64,000 bases of DNA, taken from Morganella psychrotolerans (GTDB lineage Bacteria; Pseudomonadota; Gammaproteobacteria; Enterobacterales; Enterobacteriaceae). The position numbers were made by a program, and so were the translations under genes. The notes under the pieces are model-generated. The model did no database searches and was not told the DNA's origin. It saw nothing but the letters and a program-made list of their open reading frames with translations. The stretch spans positions 1-64,000 of the forward strand of contig NZ_LZEX01000045.1 in assembly GCF_001676055.1 (NCBI RefSeq), written 5' to 3'. Below, in pieces: positions 36,375-46,509 of this stretch. Position 1 is the first letter of the stretch; every line of letters begins with the position of its first letter.

Positions 36375-36501
36375 TTGATGATACGACCGTGATCGAAGGT
36401 TGTAAAGCAGATAAACCGGTAAATTCATGAATTACGATACGAATGAGTAATTAATGAGCAACTTCTTTACCTGACTGAGCAGAGCAGGAAGGTTCAGCCT
36501 G

Positions 36502-36924
36502 TTATTTTTTCAGATAAAATTGCTGTGTCTGCCACAGATGAATGGCATTACGGCTGGCCTCAAAGTGTGGCTCGGGCAGGACATCAGGGTTGCACCACAT
36601 AATAGCGCTGAATTTATCCGGCTCCTGAATAACAGGCAGAGTATCACTGTCATATTTTGCCAGAAGACAAACAGACACCGTGTGTTTACCCTCTTCCTGA
36701 TAAGTTTGCAGGTTATTACACAGCCCGATAACCTGCGGGTTACTCAGGGTAATACCAACCTCTTCCTGAATTTCACGGATAGCACAGGCTTCAAAGGTTT
36801 CCCCGGGATCAACATGACCGCCGAAGATTGACCAGTAAGGTGCATGTTTTCCGCTGCGTTTTCCCAGCAAAACCTCACCTTTGTTATTGATAATGATGAC
36901 ACCGGTGCCGACAACAACTGACAT
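36502..36924 (-). CDS. Nudix hydrolase (NUDT15/MutT-like)
   Basis: A 140-residue protein with the complete Nudix box, GHVDPGETFEACAIREIQEE (36-55) then VGI, which binds Mg and splits nucleoside diphosphate-linked compounds. The start SVVVGTGVIIIN and the middle HYWSIFGGH-like APYWSIFGGH resemble NUDT15-type nucleotide diphosphatases. Substrate unproven. AAGGACAGAATA precedes the ATG. Confidence 0.85.
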   Translation of the reverse strand: MSVVVGTGVIIINNKGEVLLGKRSGKHAPYWSIFGGHVDPGETFEACAIREIQEEVGITLSNPQVIGLCNNLQTYQEEGKHTVSVCLLAKYDSDTLPVIQEPDKFSAIMWCNPDVLPEPHFEASRNAIHLWQTQQFYLKK

Positions 36925-37023
36925 TATTCTGTCCTTATTTTCAATCAGATTACAGGTGCTATGTTACACTGCGACCCGCCGGTCTGACAGTGTGTTTTGT
37001 TTTGATAAGGTCTTCCTGCAAAT

Positions 37024-37079
37024 TGAATGATTCAGAGCATAGAATATCCCGTCGGGTGTGTTATAACTGAAACGATTCA
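37024..37079. promoter_or_regulatory. Cra (FruR) operator region
   Basis: TGAAACGATTCA at 37068-37079 is a full match to the Cra consensus TGAAnCGnTTCA. A second, weaker palindrome TGAATGATTCA lies at 37024-37034. This is the layout of the E. coli fru operon promoter, but here the first gene behind it is fruK, not fruB. Confidence 0.8.
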
Positions 37080-37162
37080 AAAGTGGTCTGTTCATCACGC
37101 CATTGAATATCAATAATGATTAGAGCACGTTAGCCAATAATAACTGAGGGAGCCTCCGGCTG

Positions 37163-38098
37163 ATGACCCGTCGAGTAGCCACTATTACCTTAAATCCGGC
37201 CTATGACCTGGTAGGGATGTGTTCATCCCTTGAGCTGGGCGAGGTGAATCGTGTCAGAACTGTCGGGTTACATCCTGCGGGAAAAGGCATCAATGTGGCA
37301 AAAGTTCTGCGCGATCTTGGCGTGGATGTCACCGTCAGTGGTTTTCTGGGAAAAGAAAATCAGGAAGAATTTCAGTATTTTTTCAGTGAAAACGGATTGG
37401 CAAACCGCTTCCATGTTATCCCCGGGCGCACCCGTATTAATGTCAAACTTACGGAAAACAGCGGGGCAGTGACGGATCTTAATTTCTCCGGTTTTCGCAT
37501 CGCGGAAAGTGAATGGCAGAAATTTATGACGGATTCACTGACCTGGCTCGGGCAATTTGACATGGTGGTGGTCAGCGGCAGTCTGCCGGAAGGCGTTGAA
37601 CCCGCGTGGTTTACTGCCTGGATGAGCAAACTGCGTCAGTTATGTCCGTGCATCATTTTTGACAGCAGCCGCGAGGCGCTGGTGGCGGGTCTGAAAGCCA
37701 CACCGTGGCTGGTTAAACCCAACCGTCATGAGCTGGAAATCTGGGCGGGGAAACCTTTGCCGGAACTGGCTGATGTTATCACTGCCGCCCATGCGTTGCG
37801 GGATAAAGGTATTGCCCATGTGGTGATTTCATTAGGGCAGGAAGGCGCATTGTGGGTTAATGCGTCCGGTGCCTGGCTTGCCAAACCACCGCACTGTGAG
37901 GTGATAAGTACCGTTGGCGCAGGCGATTCAATGGTCGGCGGGCTGGTGTATGGTCTGCTGATGAGCCAGAGCAGTGAACACACATTGCGGATGGCGACCG
38001 CGGTTTCCGCACTGGCAGTGAGCCAGCCCGGCGTAGGTGTTCGTGACCGCGCCGAACTGGCTGCCATGATGGCCCGGATTACGCTGAACCCGGTCTGA
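37163..38098 (+). CDS. fruK: FruK, 1-phosphofructokinase
   Basis: A 311-residue PfkB-family kinase very close to E. coli FruK: RRVATITLNPAYDLVG, AGKGINVAKVL (substrate binding), VKPNRHELEIW, and the anion-hole motif STVGAGDSMVGG with catalytic Asp. It phosphorylates fructose 1-phosphate to the 1,6-bisphosphate. GAGGGAGCC precedes the ATG. The usual partners fruB (upstream) and fruA (downstream) are absent: the Cra operator is directly upstream, and nfo begins 7 bases after the stop on the other strand. Confidence 0.95.
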   Translation: MTRRVATITLNPAYDLVGMCSSLELGEVNRVRTVGLHPAGKGINVAKVLRDLGVDVTVSGFLGKENQEEFQYFFSENGLANRFHVIPGRTRINVKLTENSGAVTDLNFSGFRIAESEWQKFMTDSLTWLGQFDMVVVSGSLPEGVEPAWFTAWMSKLRQLCPCIIFDSSREALVAGLKATPWLVKPNRHELEIWAGKPLPELADVITAAHALRDKGIAHVVISLGQEGALWVNASGAWLAKPPHCEVISTVGAGDSMVGGLVYGLLMSQSSEHTLRMATAVSALAVSQPGVGVRDRAELAAMMARITLNPV

Positions 38099-38104
38099 GC
38101 CGGG

Positions 38105-38947
38105 TTATTTCGCCAGAGACTTCAGCCACGCAATTTCCTGCGGCCAGATATCCGGATTAACGGTTTCCAGTACCATCGGGATGCCGTCAAACCGCTTATC
38201 TTTCATAATAAATTCAAACGGTGCATTACCTATCTTGCCGATCCCCAGACTGTCGTGACGGTCAACGCGGCTGGCGAATTCGCTTTTTGCATCATTAAGG
38301 TGCATCCCTTTCAGATACTCAAATCCAACTACGCGCTCAAATTCATCAAACGTCGCTTTACAGGTTTCAGCCGTCCGTAAATCATACCCGGCCGCGAAGG
38401 CGTGGCAGGTATCGATACAAACGCCGACCCGTGATTTATCGTCCACGCCGTCAATAATGGCGGCAAGCTGCTCAAAACGGAATCCGAGATTGGTTCCCTG
38501 ACCGGCGGTGTTTTCGATGACGGCAATTACACCGGTTGTCTTATCCAGCGCAATATTAATGGATTCAGCAATGCGTTTCAGGCAATCATCAACCGCGATT
38601 TTGTTCAGAAAACTGCCGGGGTGAAAATTGAGGCGATCAATGCCTAACTGCTCACAGCGCTGTAATTCATCCAGAAAGGCATCGCGGGATTTATCCAGTG
38701 CTTCCTGCTCCGGGTGCCCGAGATTAATCAGGTAACTGTCGTGAGGCAGGATCTGACCTTTGCCGTAGCCGTATTTTTTGCAGTTGGCTTTGAATGCCGT
38801 AATAACTTTTTCTGACAAGGGAGCCGCTTTCCACTGGCGCTGATTTTTGGTGAACAGCGCGAATGCTGTGGCACCTATCTCATGTGCGCGTAAAACGGCC
38901 TGATCAACACCCCCGAGGGCGCTGACGTGTGCTCCTACATATTTCAT
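38105..38947 (-). CDS. nfo: Endonuclease IV
   Basis: A 280-residue AP endonuclease with a TIM barrel and three Zn sites: [31 protein letters not shown] and [16 protein letters not shown]. It cuts at abasic sites in DNA repair. It is convergent with fruK and next to yeiH, matching the E. coli neighbourhood. Confidence 0.96.
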   Translation of the reverse strand: MKYVGAHVSALGGVDQAVLRAHEIGATAFALFTKNQRQWKAAPLSEKVITAFKANCKKYGYGKGQILPHDSYLINLGHPEQEALDKSRDAFLDELQRCEQLGIDRLNFHPGSFLNKIAVDDCLKRIAESINIALDKTTGVIAVIENTAGQGTNLGFRFEQLAAIIDGVDDKSRVGVCIDTCHAFAAGYDLRTAETCKATFDEFERVVGFEYLKGMHLNDAKSEFASRVDRHDSLGIGKIGNAPFEFIMKDKRFDGIPMVLETVNPDIWPQEIAWLKSLAK

Positions 38948-39038
38948 TTTTTATTCTCCTTCTTTGTGCCGATTATGGCATAAGGAAAAGGAGATTGCAG
39001 TGGCGGTAAGTCCCGGTCGCACAACCGGGACAACCTGT

Positions 39039-40112
39039 TCAGCTCAGGAGTGACGGAATCACCAGGTTGATTGCCGCGCCGCCGATAATCAGCCAGACAA
39101 AGAGCACCAGCGCCATCAGCATCGGTTTAATCCCTGCCTGGCGGATAGCACTGACATGTGTGGTTAAGCCCAGCGCCACCATGGCCATTGCCAGCAAAAT
39201 AGTATCCAGAATGATTATCTGACGGACAATCACTTCAGGGATCAGATGAAACGAGTTAAATCCGGCCACAAGGATAAAGAAAACGGCAAACCACGGAATG
39301 GTGATCTTGGATTTTGTCTGCGTTTCACCGCGGGCTTTGTTGTTCAGACGGCTCAGGTATTGCGAGAGGATCAGCAGGAATGGCGCGAGCATCATTACGC
39401 GGATCATTTTACTGATTACCGCGGCATTTTCTGCATCCGGGCTGATAGCATGACCAATCGCCACAACCTGTGCCACTTCATGCACGGAGGACCCCGCATA
39501 CACACCAAAACTCATTTCATTAAACGGCAGCCAGCCGAGGGCGGCATTCAGGTGAAACAGCCACGGATAGAGGAAGATCCCTAGCGTCCCGAAAATAACC
39601 ACGGTTGAGATAGCGACAGCAACCTTACTGGCGGGGGCTTTCACGACCGGCTCTGTTGCCATGACAGCGGCAGCACCACAGATACTGCTGCCGGCACCGA
39701 TCAGGATCACCGTTTGTTCATCCAGCCCGAACCATTTACGCCCGATATACATTGCGATAAAAAATGTACTTGTCAGCATAACGGCATCGACAATCACACC
39801 GCTGAGACCGACATCCGCAATTTGCTGAAAGGTCAGGCGGAAACCATACAAAATAATACCTGCGCGTAAAAAATAGTGTTTGGCAAACCCCACACCGTGT
39901 TCACATTGCGGCTTTAATTTCGGATATACCGTATTGCCTGCCACAATGCCCAGTAAAATAGCCAGTGTCAGTGCGCCCAGACCCAGGTTAATAAACCACG
40001 GCATCTCACCGAGTAACATGGCGGCGGTTGTCAGGACACCCGCCAGGATAAAGCCCGGGATAAGTTTCAGCCACTTTGATGCGGCAGTATTTTTGGTTTT
40101 TTCTGTTTTCAT
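39039..40112 (-). CDS. yeiH: YeiH family inner-membrane protein (UPF0324, putative sulfate exporter)
   Basis: A 357-residue protein with about ten membrane helices and a close match to E. coli YeiH (LTLAILLGIVAGNTVYP, LIGAGSSICGAAAVMATEPVVKA, GSSVHEVAQVVA). The substrate is not established. I use ATG 40112 behind GAGAG; a TTG start at 40154 would place a 15-bp tandem duplication (40125-40154) inside the gene. Divergent from its regulator gene yieE. Confidence 0.9.
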   Translation of the reverse strand: MKTEKTKNTAASKWLKLIPGFILAGVLTTAAMLLGEMPWFINLGLGALTLAILLGIVAGNTVYPKLKPQCEHGVGFAKHYFLRAGIILYGFRLTFQQIADVGLSGVIVDAVMLTSTFFIAMYIGRKWFGLDEQTVILIGAGSSICGAAAVMATEPVVKAPASKVAVAISTVVIFGTLGIFLYPWLFHLNAALGWLPFNEMSFGVYAGSSVHEVAQVVAIGHAISPDAENAAVISKMIRVMMLAPFLLILSQYLSRLNNKARGETQTKSKITIPWFAVFFILVAGFNSFHLIPEVIVRQIIILDTILLAMAMVALGLTTHVSAIRQAGIKPMLMALVLFVWLIIGGAAINLVIPSLLS

Positions 40113-40315
40113 CTGACTCTCAGTGGTTTTCACAAACTTGGTTTTCACAAACAAATAGCGATGGGCAACAGCATAGCGAAAAGCGTAATATTTTAAAAAT
40201 TGATAATAATTCTATAATCAATCTAAAAATCAGGTTAGCGGTAATCGCAATGTTAAATTATAAGTATAATGTTAATATGATGATAAAAATCGGGATAAAA
40301 TAAGGGATCGCTGCC

Positions 40316-41182
40316 ATGCGCATCACACTGAGACAACTTGAAGTTTTTGCAGAAGTTCAGAAGTCCGGTTCGACGACACAAGCTTCCCTCCAACTGTCAC
40401 TCTCACAGTCCGCTGTGAGCGCCTCGCTGACTGATCTGGAAAACCAGCTGAATGTTCAGCTATTCGACCGGGTCGGAAAACGCCTGGTGACCAATGAGCA
40501 CGGGCGTTTATTATACCCCAAAGCTGTTGCTTTGCTGGAGCAGGCCGGTGAAATTGAACAACTGTTCAAAACGGATGCCGGTGCATTACGTTTCGCTGCC
40601 AGCACAACAATCGGTAACTATATGCTGCCGAAAATCCTGGGAACGTACCGGGCGGTGCATGAAAACACCCCGCTGGAGTTATATATCTCCAATACTGAGG
40701 ACGTGATTAAATCGGTACTGGAATTTCGTGTGGATATGGGGCTTATCGAAGGCGCGTGTCACTCCCCTGAACTGATTACCGAACCCTGGCTGGAAGATGA
40801 ACTGGTGATTTTTTGCAGCCCGGATAACCCGCTGAGTCATAAGAATATTGTAACACTGAATGATTTGCAGAATGCATCCTGGATATTGCGTGAGCGCGGT
40901 TCTGGTACGAGAGAAGTGCTGGATCAAATCCTGTTTACCCGTCTGCCGGGTTTTCGTGTGGAAATGGAACTGGGTAATTCCGAGGCTATTAAACATGCGG
41001 TACGTTTCGGGCGGGGTATCAGTTGTCTGTCCCGCAGGGTAATAGATGAGCAACTGCATAACGGGCTGCTGGCGGAGGTGCGTGTCGGCGGGCTTATCCT
41101 GACCCGTACACTGTTTCGTATCTATCACCGCCAGAAGCATATCTCCAATGCGCTGAATACCTTCCTGACCTATTGCCGCTGA
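40316..41182 (+). CDS. yeiE: YeiE, LysR-type regulator
   Basis: A 288-residue LysR regulator: winged helix-turn-helix (about 1-60, [20 protein letters not shown]) and an effector-binding domain. It is close to E. coli YeiE, reported to respond to sulfite and iron supply. It is divergent from yeiH, which it probably controls, and upstream of lysP. Confidence 0.92.
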   Translation: MRITLRQLEVFAEVQKSGSTTQASLQLSLSQSAVSASLTDLENQLNVQLFDRVGKRLVTNEHGRLLYPKAVALLEQAGEIEQLFKTDAGALRFAASTTIGNYMLPKILGTYRAVHENTPLELYISNTEDVIKSVLEFRVDMGLIEGACHSPELITEPWLEDELVIFCSPDNPLSHKNIVTLNDLQNASWILRERGSGTREVLDQILFTRLPGFRVEMELGNSEAIKHAVRFGRGISCLSRRVIDEQLHNGLLAEVRVGGLILTRTLFRIYHRQKHISNALNTFLTYCR

Positions 41183-41196
41183 GGTTGCCTGTTCTC

Positions 41197-41218
41197 TGCC
41201 GCCGGGTCTGCGGCGGCA
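41197..41218 (+). terminator. Hairpin downstream of yeiE
   Basis: TGCCGCCG-N6-CGGCGGCA, stable GC stem, followed by only a short AT stretch (ATTATT), so termination may be weak. Confidence 0.45.
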
Positions 41219-41356
41219 ATTATTAGCCGGGTGCTTATAATCCCGTATCAATTATGCAGGTATCTTATAATACTGCATATTTGCTGTGTACTGCCCCGGG
41301 ATTTCGCTACAATCGTGCTCAGTGGATCAAAAAGAACAACATAAAACAGGATTGTA

Positions 41357-42838
41357 ATGTCTCAGCAAGCGAATCAATCTGCGGGTGAAGAACCCCGGAC
41401 ACTGCGCCGTGAATTAAAAGCGCGCCATCTGGCAATGATTGCCATCGGGGGTTCCATCGGAACCGGATTATTTGTTGCCTCCGGCGCAACAGTTGCTCAG
41501 GCGGGACCCGCCGGGGCGCTGTTAACCTACGCAATTATCGGCTTAATGGTCTATTTCTTAATGACCAGCCTGGGCGAACTGGCAGCATATATGCCGGTAT
41601 CCGGTTCTTTCGCTACCTACGGCGCAAAATATGTCGATGAAGGTTTTGGTTTCGCACTGGGCTGGAACTACTGGTACAACTGGGCGGTTACTATCGCTGT
41701 TGACCTGGTGGCAGCTCAGTTGGTGATGACCTACTGGTTCCCGGCGGAAGAAATTCCGGGCTGGGTCTGGAGTGCCGGTTTCCTTGCGATCATGTTCCTG
41801 ATCAACTTCATTTCTGTTAAAGGGTTTGGTGAAGCGGAATACTGGTTCTCATTAATTAAAGTTACTACCGTTATTCTGTTTATCATTGTGGGTATCATGA
41901 TGATCAGCGGAATTATGAAAGGTGGTGAAGGTGCGGGCTGGCACAACTGGACCATCGGGGAAGCGCCGTTTAAAGGCGGATTCGCTGCGATGATCGGGGT
42001 GGCAATGATAGTCGGTTTCTCTTTCCAGGGAACTGAGCTTATTGGTATTGCGGCGGGTGAATCAAAAGATCCGGCGAAAAATATTCCGAAAGCGGTGCGT
42101 AAAGTGTTCTGGCGCATCCTGCTGTTTTATGTGCTGGCTATTTTAGTTATCAGCCTGATTATACCGTATACAGACCCGAACCTGCTGCGTAACGGCACAT
42201 CGGATATCAGCGTCAGTCCGTTTACCCTGGTCTTTGAACGTGCCGGTTTACTGTCTGCTGCGGCAGTAATGAATGCAGTTATTCTGACAGCCGTTCTGTC
42301 TGCGGGTAACTCAGGTATGTATGCATCAACCCGTATGCTGTATACCCTGGCGCGATCCGGTAAAGCACCGAAAATATTCGGTAAATTATCAAAAGGCGGT
42401 GTGCCGCGTAATGCGCTGATCGCCACAACAGTGGTTGCCGCACTCTGTTTCCTGACGTCTATGTTTGGTAATCAGTCGGTGTATCTGTGGCTGCTCAATG
42501 CTTCGGGGATGACCGGGTTCATCGCCTGGCTCGGTATTGCCATCAGTCATTACCGGTTCCGCAGAGGCTATATTGCCCAGGGCTATGACCTGAAAGATCT
42601 CCCGTATCGTTCCGGCTTCTTCCCGGTGGGTCCTATCTTTGCCTTTGTTTTGTGTCTGGGCATTACCCTGGGACAGAACTATGAAGCGTTCCTTCAGGAT
42701 CAGATTGACTGGGTAGGTGTGGTCGCCACGTATATCGGATTACCGCTGTTCCTCGCTATCTGGTTTGGTTACAAAATTACCAAACGCACCCGTTTTGTCC
42801 GCTATGGTGAAATGGACTTTCCCGGCAGCCATAAATAA
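41357..42838 (+). CDS. lysP: LysP, lysine-specific permease
   Basis: A 493-residue APC-family transporter with 12 helices. LRRELKARHLAMIAIGGSIG starts the conserved first helix, and GFSFQGTELIGIAAGES lies in helix 6. It imports lysine with protons, and in E. coli also inhibits CadC when lysine is scarce. The order yeiE-lysP matches E. coli, where cirA lies beyond lysP. Confidence 0.93.
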   Translation: MSQQANQSAGEEPRTLRRELKARHLAMIAIGGSIGTGLFVASGATVAQAGPAGALLTYAIIGLMVYFLMTSLGELAAYMPVSGSFATYGAKYVDEGFGFALGWNYWYNWAVTIAVDLVAAQLVMTYWFPAEEIPGWVWSAGFLAIMFLINFISVKGFGEAEYWFSLIKVTTVILFIIVGIMMISGIMKGGEGAGWHNWTIGEAPFKGGFAAMIGVAMIVGFSFQGTELIGIAAGESKDPAKNIPKAVRKVFWRILLFYVLAILVISLIIPYTDPNLLRNGTSDISVSPFTLVFERAGLLSAAAVMNAVILTAVLSAGNSGMYASTRMLYTLARSGKAPKIFGKLSKGGVPRNALIATTVVAALCFLTSMFGNQSVYLWLLNASGMTGFIAWLGIAISHYRFRRGYIAQGYDLKDLPYRSGFFPVGPIFAFVLCLGITLGQNYEAFLQDQIDWVGVVATYIGLPLFLAIWFGYKITKRTRFVRYGEMDFPGSHK

Positions 42839-43149
42839 CCGGATCCTGCCTGATAGTGTGACTTATCACGTAAATTGATAAAAAACCTGACTTTATTGGT
42901 CAGGTTTTTTTTTGTCTGTCTGTAACAGACGCTGTTGGTGTATCAGTAACATTGAAACTAATTTTATTGATTAAGTCAGATGTTTTATCTATTAATTGTA
43001 TAAATACAGTTGTGTTATCTTTCGATATATCGTTATTACAGGAAAGGTAGACAGATTGTAATGAGGAAGATAATTATTCCGTATTGATAAGAGTTCTTAT
43101 TTGCTTTATTGTTATCGCCAATTTCTGACAGATAACAGGAGTCGGTAAC
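42839..43149 (+). other. Intergenic region between lysP and iron uptake operon
   Basis: Holds the lysP terminator (42880-42913) and then about 230 AT-rich bases that should carry the promoter of the uptake operon. No clear Fur box could be fixed by eye. Confidence 0.4.
42880..42913 (+). terminator. Terminator of lysP
   Basis: AAACCTGAC-TTTATTG-GTCAGGTTT hairpin with a nine-T tail. Confidence 0.92.
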
Positions 43150-44274
43150 GTGAAATTAGTTTCTGTAGCAAAGGGGCTCAGCCTGAGTCTGGTGGCAGGT
43201 GCCGTACTGATGAGCAGTACCGCATGGGCTGAAACAGTGGTTGATGCCGCAGGGCGTACAGTTCAGGTTCCGGAAAAAGTGGAGCGCATCCTGTTAGGGG
43301 AAGGGCGTATGATCCACGCAGTGGCACTGCTGGAAGGTGATAAACCACTGGCGCGTATTGCCGGGTGGCAGGGCGATTTCCGCAAGCTCGACCCGCAATC
43401 TTATGCTGTTTATAAAGCTAAATTCCCTGAAATCGACAATATCCCGCTGATCGGTAACACCACATCAGACAGTGTCAGTTCAGAAAAAGTGTTAACGCTT
43501 AATCCGGATGTGGCTATTTTTGGTCTGGCAGGTCACGGGCCGGGTAAAAACAGCGAACTCGTCGGACAACTTGAAAAAGCCGGTATCCCGGTGGTGTTTG
43601 TTGATTTCCGTAATGAGCCACTGAAAAATACGCTGCCGGGCATGCGTGTGCTGGGTAAAGTGCTGCACCGCGAAGAGAAAGCCAAAGCCTTTGAAGATTT
43701 CTATCAAAAGCAGATGAAATTAGTGACGGATGTGACAGATAACATTCCGGAAGATAAAAAACCAACCGTCTTTATCGACCTGCGTGCCGGGGCATTCCCT
43801 GACTGCTGCGGTACTGCCGGTGATGGTAATCTCGGTAATTTTATTGATCTCGCCGGGGGCAAAAATATCGCTAAAGCGGTATTACCTACTCCACTGGGGA
43901 CAATGAACCTGGAGAAAGTGATCGCGGTTGACCCGTATATTTATCTGGTCAGCGGTGCAAAAGAGCCGGGCAGTACGGATGCCGGTGTGCAACTGGGTGC
44001 TAAAGCGACAGAGGCAGAAGCAAAAGCCAGCCTTAAAGCCATTACGGAGCGTAAGGGTATTAATACGCTGACGGCGGTGAAAGAAGGGCGTGACTATGCC
44101 ATCTGGCACAACTATTATAACTCTCCTTACAACGTGCTGGCCGCACAGATGTTTGCCAAGTGGTTCTATCCGGAGCAGTTTAAAGATTTAGATCCGAAGA
44201 AAACCATGGATGAGATGTACAGTCAGTTCCTCGCTGTTGAACCGACAGGAACATACTGGGTCAGCGGAAAATAA
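43150..44274 (+). CDS. Periplasmic binding protein of iron/siderophore ABC transporter
   Basis: A 374-residue protein with a signal peptide (cut after AWA, about 27) and the class III (BtuF/FecB-like) fold: DAAGRTVQVPEKVERIL at the start of the mature part, a long linking helix and two lobes. GTG start with ACAGGAG upstream. It delivers an iron complex, probably a siderophore or heme, to the membrane proteins encoded next. The exact ligand is unknown. DCCGT (around 218) is an unusual vicinal Cys pair. Confidence 0.88.
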   Translation: MKLVSVAKGLSLSLVAGAVLMSSTAWAETVVDAAGRTVQVPEKVERILLGEGRMIHAVALLEGDKPLARIAGWQGDFRKLDPQSYAVYKAKFPEIDNIPLIGNTTSDSVSSEKVLTLNPDVAIFGLAGHGPGKNSELVGQLEKAGIPVVFVDFRNEPLKNTLPGMRVLGKVLHREEKAKAFEDFYQKQMKLVTDVTDNIPEDKKPTVFIDLRAGAFPDCCGTAGDGNLGNFIDLAGGKNIAKAVLPTPLGTMNLEKVIAVDPYIYLVSGAKEPGSTDAGVQLGAKATEAEAKASLKAITERKGINTLTAVKEGRDYAIWHNYYNSPYNVLAAQMFAKWFYPEQFKDLDPKKTMDEMYSQFLAVEPTGTYWVSGK

Positions 44275-44302
44275 TATTACGTAGTCAGCAGGTATTTGAA
44301 GA

Positions 44303-45399
44303 ATGAGTGTTAGCACAGAAGCAATGTTACAGACAACGCCGGGTAAGACAGACGGTGATTTGGCGTGTGATGTAAAATCACATTACCGGCACTTACTGCG
44401 CAGGCGGCTGATGATGATGTCAGCGGTCATAATCATTATTCTCTGTACTGTACTGCTGGATTTCACGATGGGACCTTCCGGGCTCTCTCTTGAGGCGCTG
44501 TGGCAGACGCTGATGTCGCCGGAAAGTGTCTCTGCGGGAACCCGTGTGATTGTCTGGGATATCCGTCTGCCGTATGCCCTGATGGCAGTGGTGGTCGGTA
44601 TGTCCCTCGGTCTTGCCGGTGCTGAAATGCAGACCATTCTCAATAACCCGCTGGCAAGCCCGTTTACCCTCGGGGTGTCCAGCGCGGCATCATTTGGTGC
44701 TGCGCTGGCGATTGTCCTCGGTCTGGGTATTCCGGGCGTACCGGATCAGTGGCTGGTTTCAGCTAACGCTTTTGTATTTGCACTGCTCTCTGCAATGATG
44801 CTCGATGGTATTACCCGCTGGACACGCGTGGCGACTTCCGGTGTGGTACTGTTCGGTATCGCAATGGTTTTTACCTTTAATGCCCTGGTGTCCATGATGC
44901 AATTTATTGCCACGGAAGATACCTTACAGGGACTGGTGTTCTGGACAATGGGCAGCCTGGCGCGTGCCACCTGGATTAAACTGGGCGTGATGGCGCTGGC
45001 TTTTGCGATATTGCTGCCGGTTTCCATGAGTAACTCCTGGAAGCTGACGGCGCTGCGCCTGGGTGAAGACCGCGCGGTCAGTTTTGGTATTAATGTGCGC
45101 CGTCTGCGTCTCGGACCTTATTGCGCATCAGTATTCTGACAGCACTGGCGGTGGCATTTGTCGGACCGATTGCCTTTATCGGGCTGGTGGCACCGCACAT
45201 TGCCCGGATGATGTTCGGTGAAGATCACCGCTTCTATTTACCGGCAAGTGCATTAATAGGGGCGCTGGTGTTATCGATGGCATCGATTGCCTCGAAAAAC
45301 CTGATCCCCGGCGTTATTATTCCGGTTGGTATTGTTACATCACTGGTAGGTGTGCCGTTCTTCCTGAGCATGATCCTGCGTCATAAGGGGAATATGTAA
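44303..45399 (+). pseudogene. FecCD-type permease, split by a one-base frameshift
   Basis: Reads as one FecCD permease of about 365 residues in two frames. The first part (44303 to about 45112) covers the N-terminal helices with ETQTIL-like AEMQTILNNPLASPFTLG. The second (to 45399) carries VGPIAFIGLVAPHIARM and the C-terminal helices. At 45111-45114 (CTCGG) one C appears to be lost; inserting it gives a smooth RLRLRTLLRISIL. As written, translation stops at 45139 and the permease would lack its last helices. It may be a real inactivation or a sequencing error; the flanking genes are intact. Confidence 0.85.
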
Positions 45400-45400
45400 G

Positions 45401-46216
45401 ATGGATATCAACACACTGTCTGGTAACGGATTAAAAATTAACGATTTTTACGCGGGTTATCCGAAACGTAAAATCATTGAAAACCTGAATGTGGCACCCT
45501 TGCCGCGCGGAAAAATCACCGTGCTGCTCGGACCGAACGGCAGTGGTAAATCCACCCTGCTGCGTGCGCTCGCCGGGCTGAATAAAGCGACCGGTGAATT
45601 GCTGCTGGACGGGCATGACCTGACCATGATGAATTTTGCACAACGTGCAAAGCAAGTGGTTTATCTGCCGCAGACATTACCGGCAGGTGTGCATCTGCAT
45701 GTGCTGGAGTCGGTGATTGTGGCACAGCGTGCATCCGGCGGGGTATCGGACAATGACAGTGAAAATGAAGTGATGTCTTTGCTGTCACAATTAGGTATTG
45801 AACATCTGGCGCTGCATTATCTGGATCAATTATCCGGCGGACAAAAGCAATTAGTCGGATTGGCACAATCCTTAATTCGCAAGCCGTCATTATTATTACT
45901 GGATGAACCTCTGAGTGCGCTGGATTTAAATTATCAATATCATGTGATGGATTTAGTCAAACGTGAAACGCAGCGGCGGAATATTATAACGGTTGTGGTT
46001 GTTCATGATATTAATATCGCGTTGCGTCATGGCGACCATATATTAATGCTGAAAGACGGTAATCTAATTGCGGAAGGTGAACCCGAAGCGGTTATTACAC
46101 CGGACAGTCTTGCACGGGTTTACGGTGTGCGCGGGCGCATAGAGCACTGCACACAGGCTGTCCCGCATGTGGTGATTGATGGTCTGGTGCCGAGGGCTGA
46201 GGCGTCGCTGTTATAA
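45401..46216 (+). CDS. ATPase of iron/siderophore ABC transporter
   Basis: A 271-residue FecE-type ATPase: Walker A GPNGSGKST, Q-loop LPQTLP, signature LSGGQKQ, Walker B LLLLDEPLSALD and the H-loop VVHDI. It powers the permease encoded just upstream, separated by a single base from its stop. A GGGGAA ribosome site lies inside the end of the permease gene. Confidence 0.92.
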   Translation: MDINTLSGNGLKINDFYAGYPKRKIIENLNVAPLPRGKITVLLGPNGSGKSTLLRALAGLNKATGELLLDGHDLTMMNFAQRAKQVVYLPQTLPAGVHLHVLESVIVAQRASGGVSDNDSENEVMSLLSQLGIEHLALHYLDQLSGGQKQLVGLAQSLIRKPSLLLLDEPLSALDLNYQYHVMDLVKRETQRRNIITVVVVHDINIALRHGDHILMLKDGNLIAEGEPEAVITPDSLARVYGVRGRIEHCTQAVPHVVIDGLVPRAEASLL

Positions 46217-46250
46217 TAAACCGGCTGGTAATGTCATTTTTTATTTTTTC

Positions 46251-46277
46251 CTGCGAAAATCATTTTCGCAGGAAAGT
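46251..46277. repeat. Hairpin after the ABC transporter operon
   Basis: CCTGCGAAAA-TCA-TTTTCGCAGG, 10-bp stem flanked by a T-rich stretch on the 5' side only. It may slow or end transcription, or protect the 3' end of the message. Confidence 0.5.
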
Positions 46278-46360
46278 GTAATCTCAGGTGTTATTCAGAC
46301 TGTGTCGGTCTGATATTGTTGTATCATTTTCTATATAAATATAATTAGCCTTATAAAAGG

Positions 46361-46380
46361 TAATAATAAAATAATTATTA
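46361..46380. promoter_or_regulatory. Possible Fur-box-like site ahead of the receptor gene
   Basis: TAATAAT-N6-ATTATTA inverted repeat in the receptor promoter region. It resembles the A/T-rich symmetric half-sites of Fur boxes but matches the 19-bp consensus only in part. Confidence 0.3.
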
Positions 46381-46509
46381 ATGTCGGAAACGGCAGGGGT
46401 GATTATTATTAAAATAAAGGAATAATTACTCTGCATGAAGAGTATGAAGTCCTCAGAGCAAATGTCGATTGTCCATAAATAATATTTCTTTCTTGGAGAA
46501 TCAAAAATA

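Noticed and set aside
40113-40154. TTG start extending YeiH by 14 residues
   Set aside because: The extension is coded by a 15-bp tandem duplication and has no ribosome site; ATG 40112 has GAGAG.
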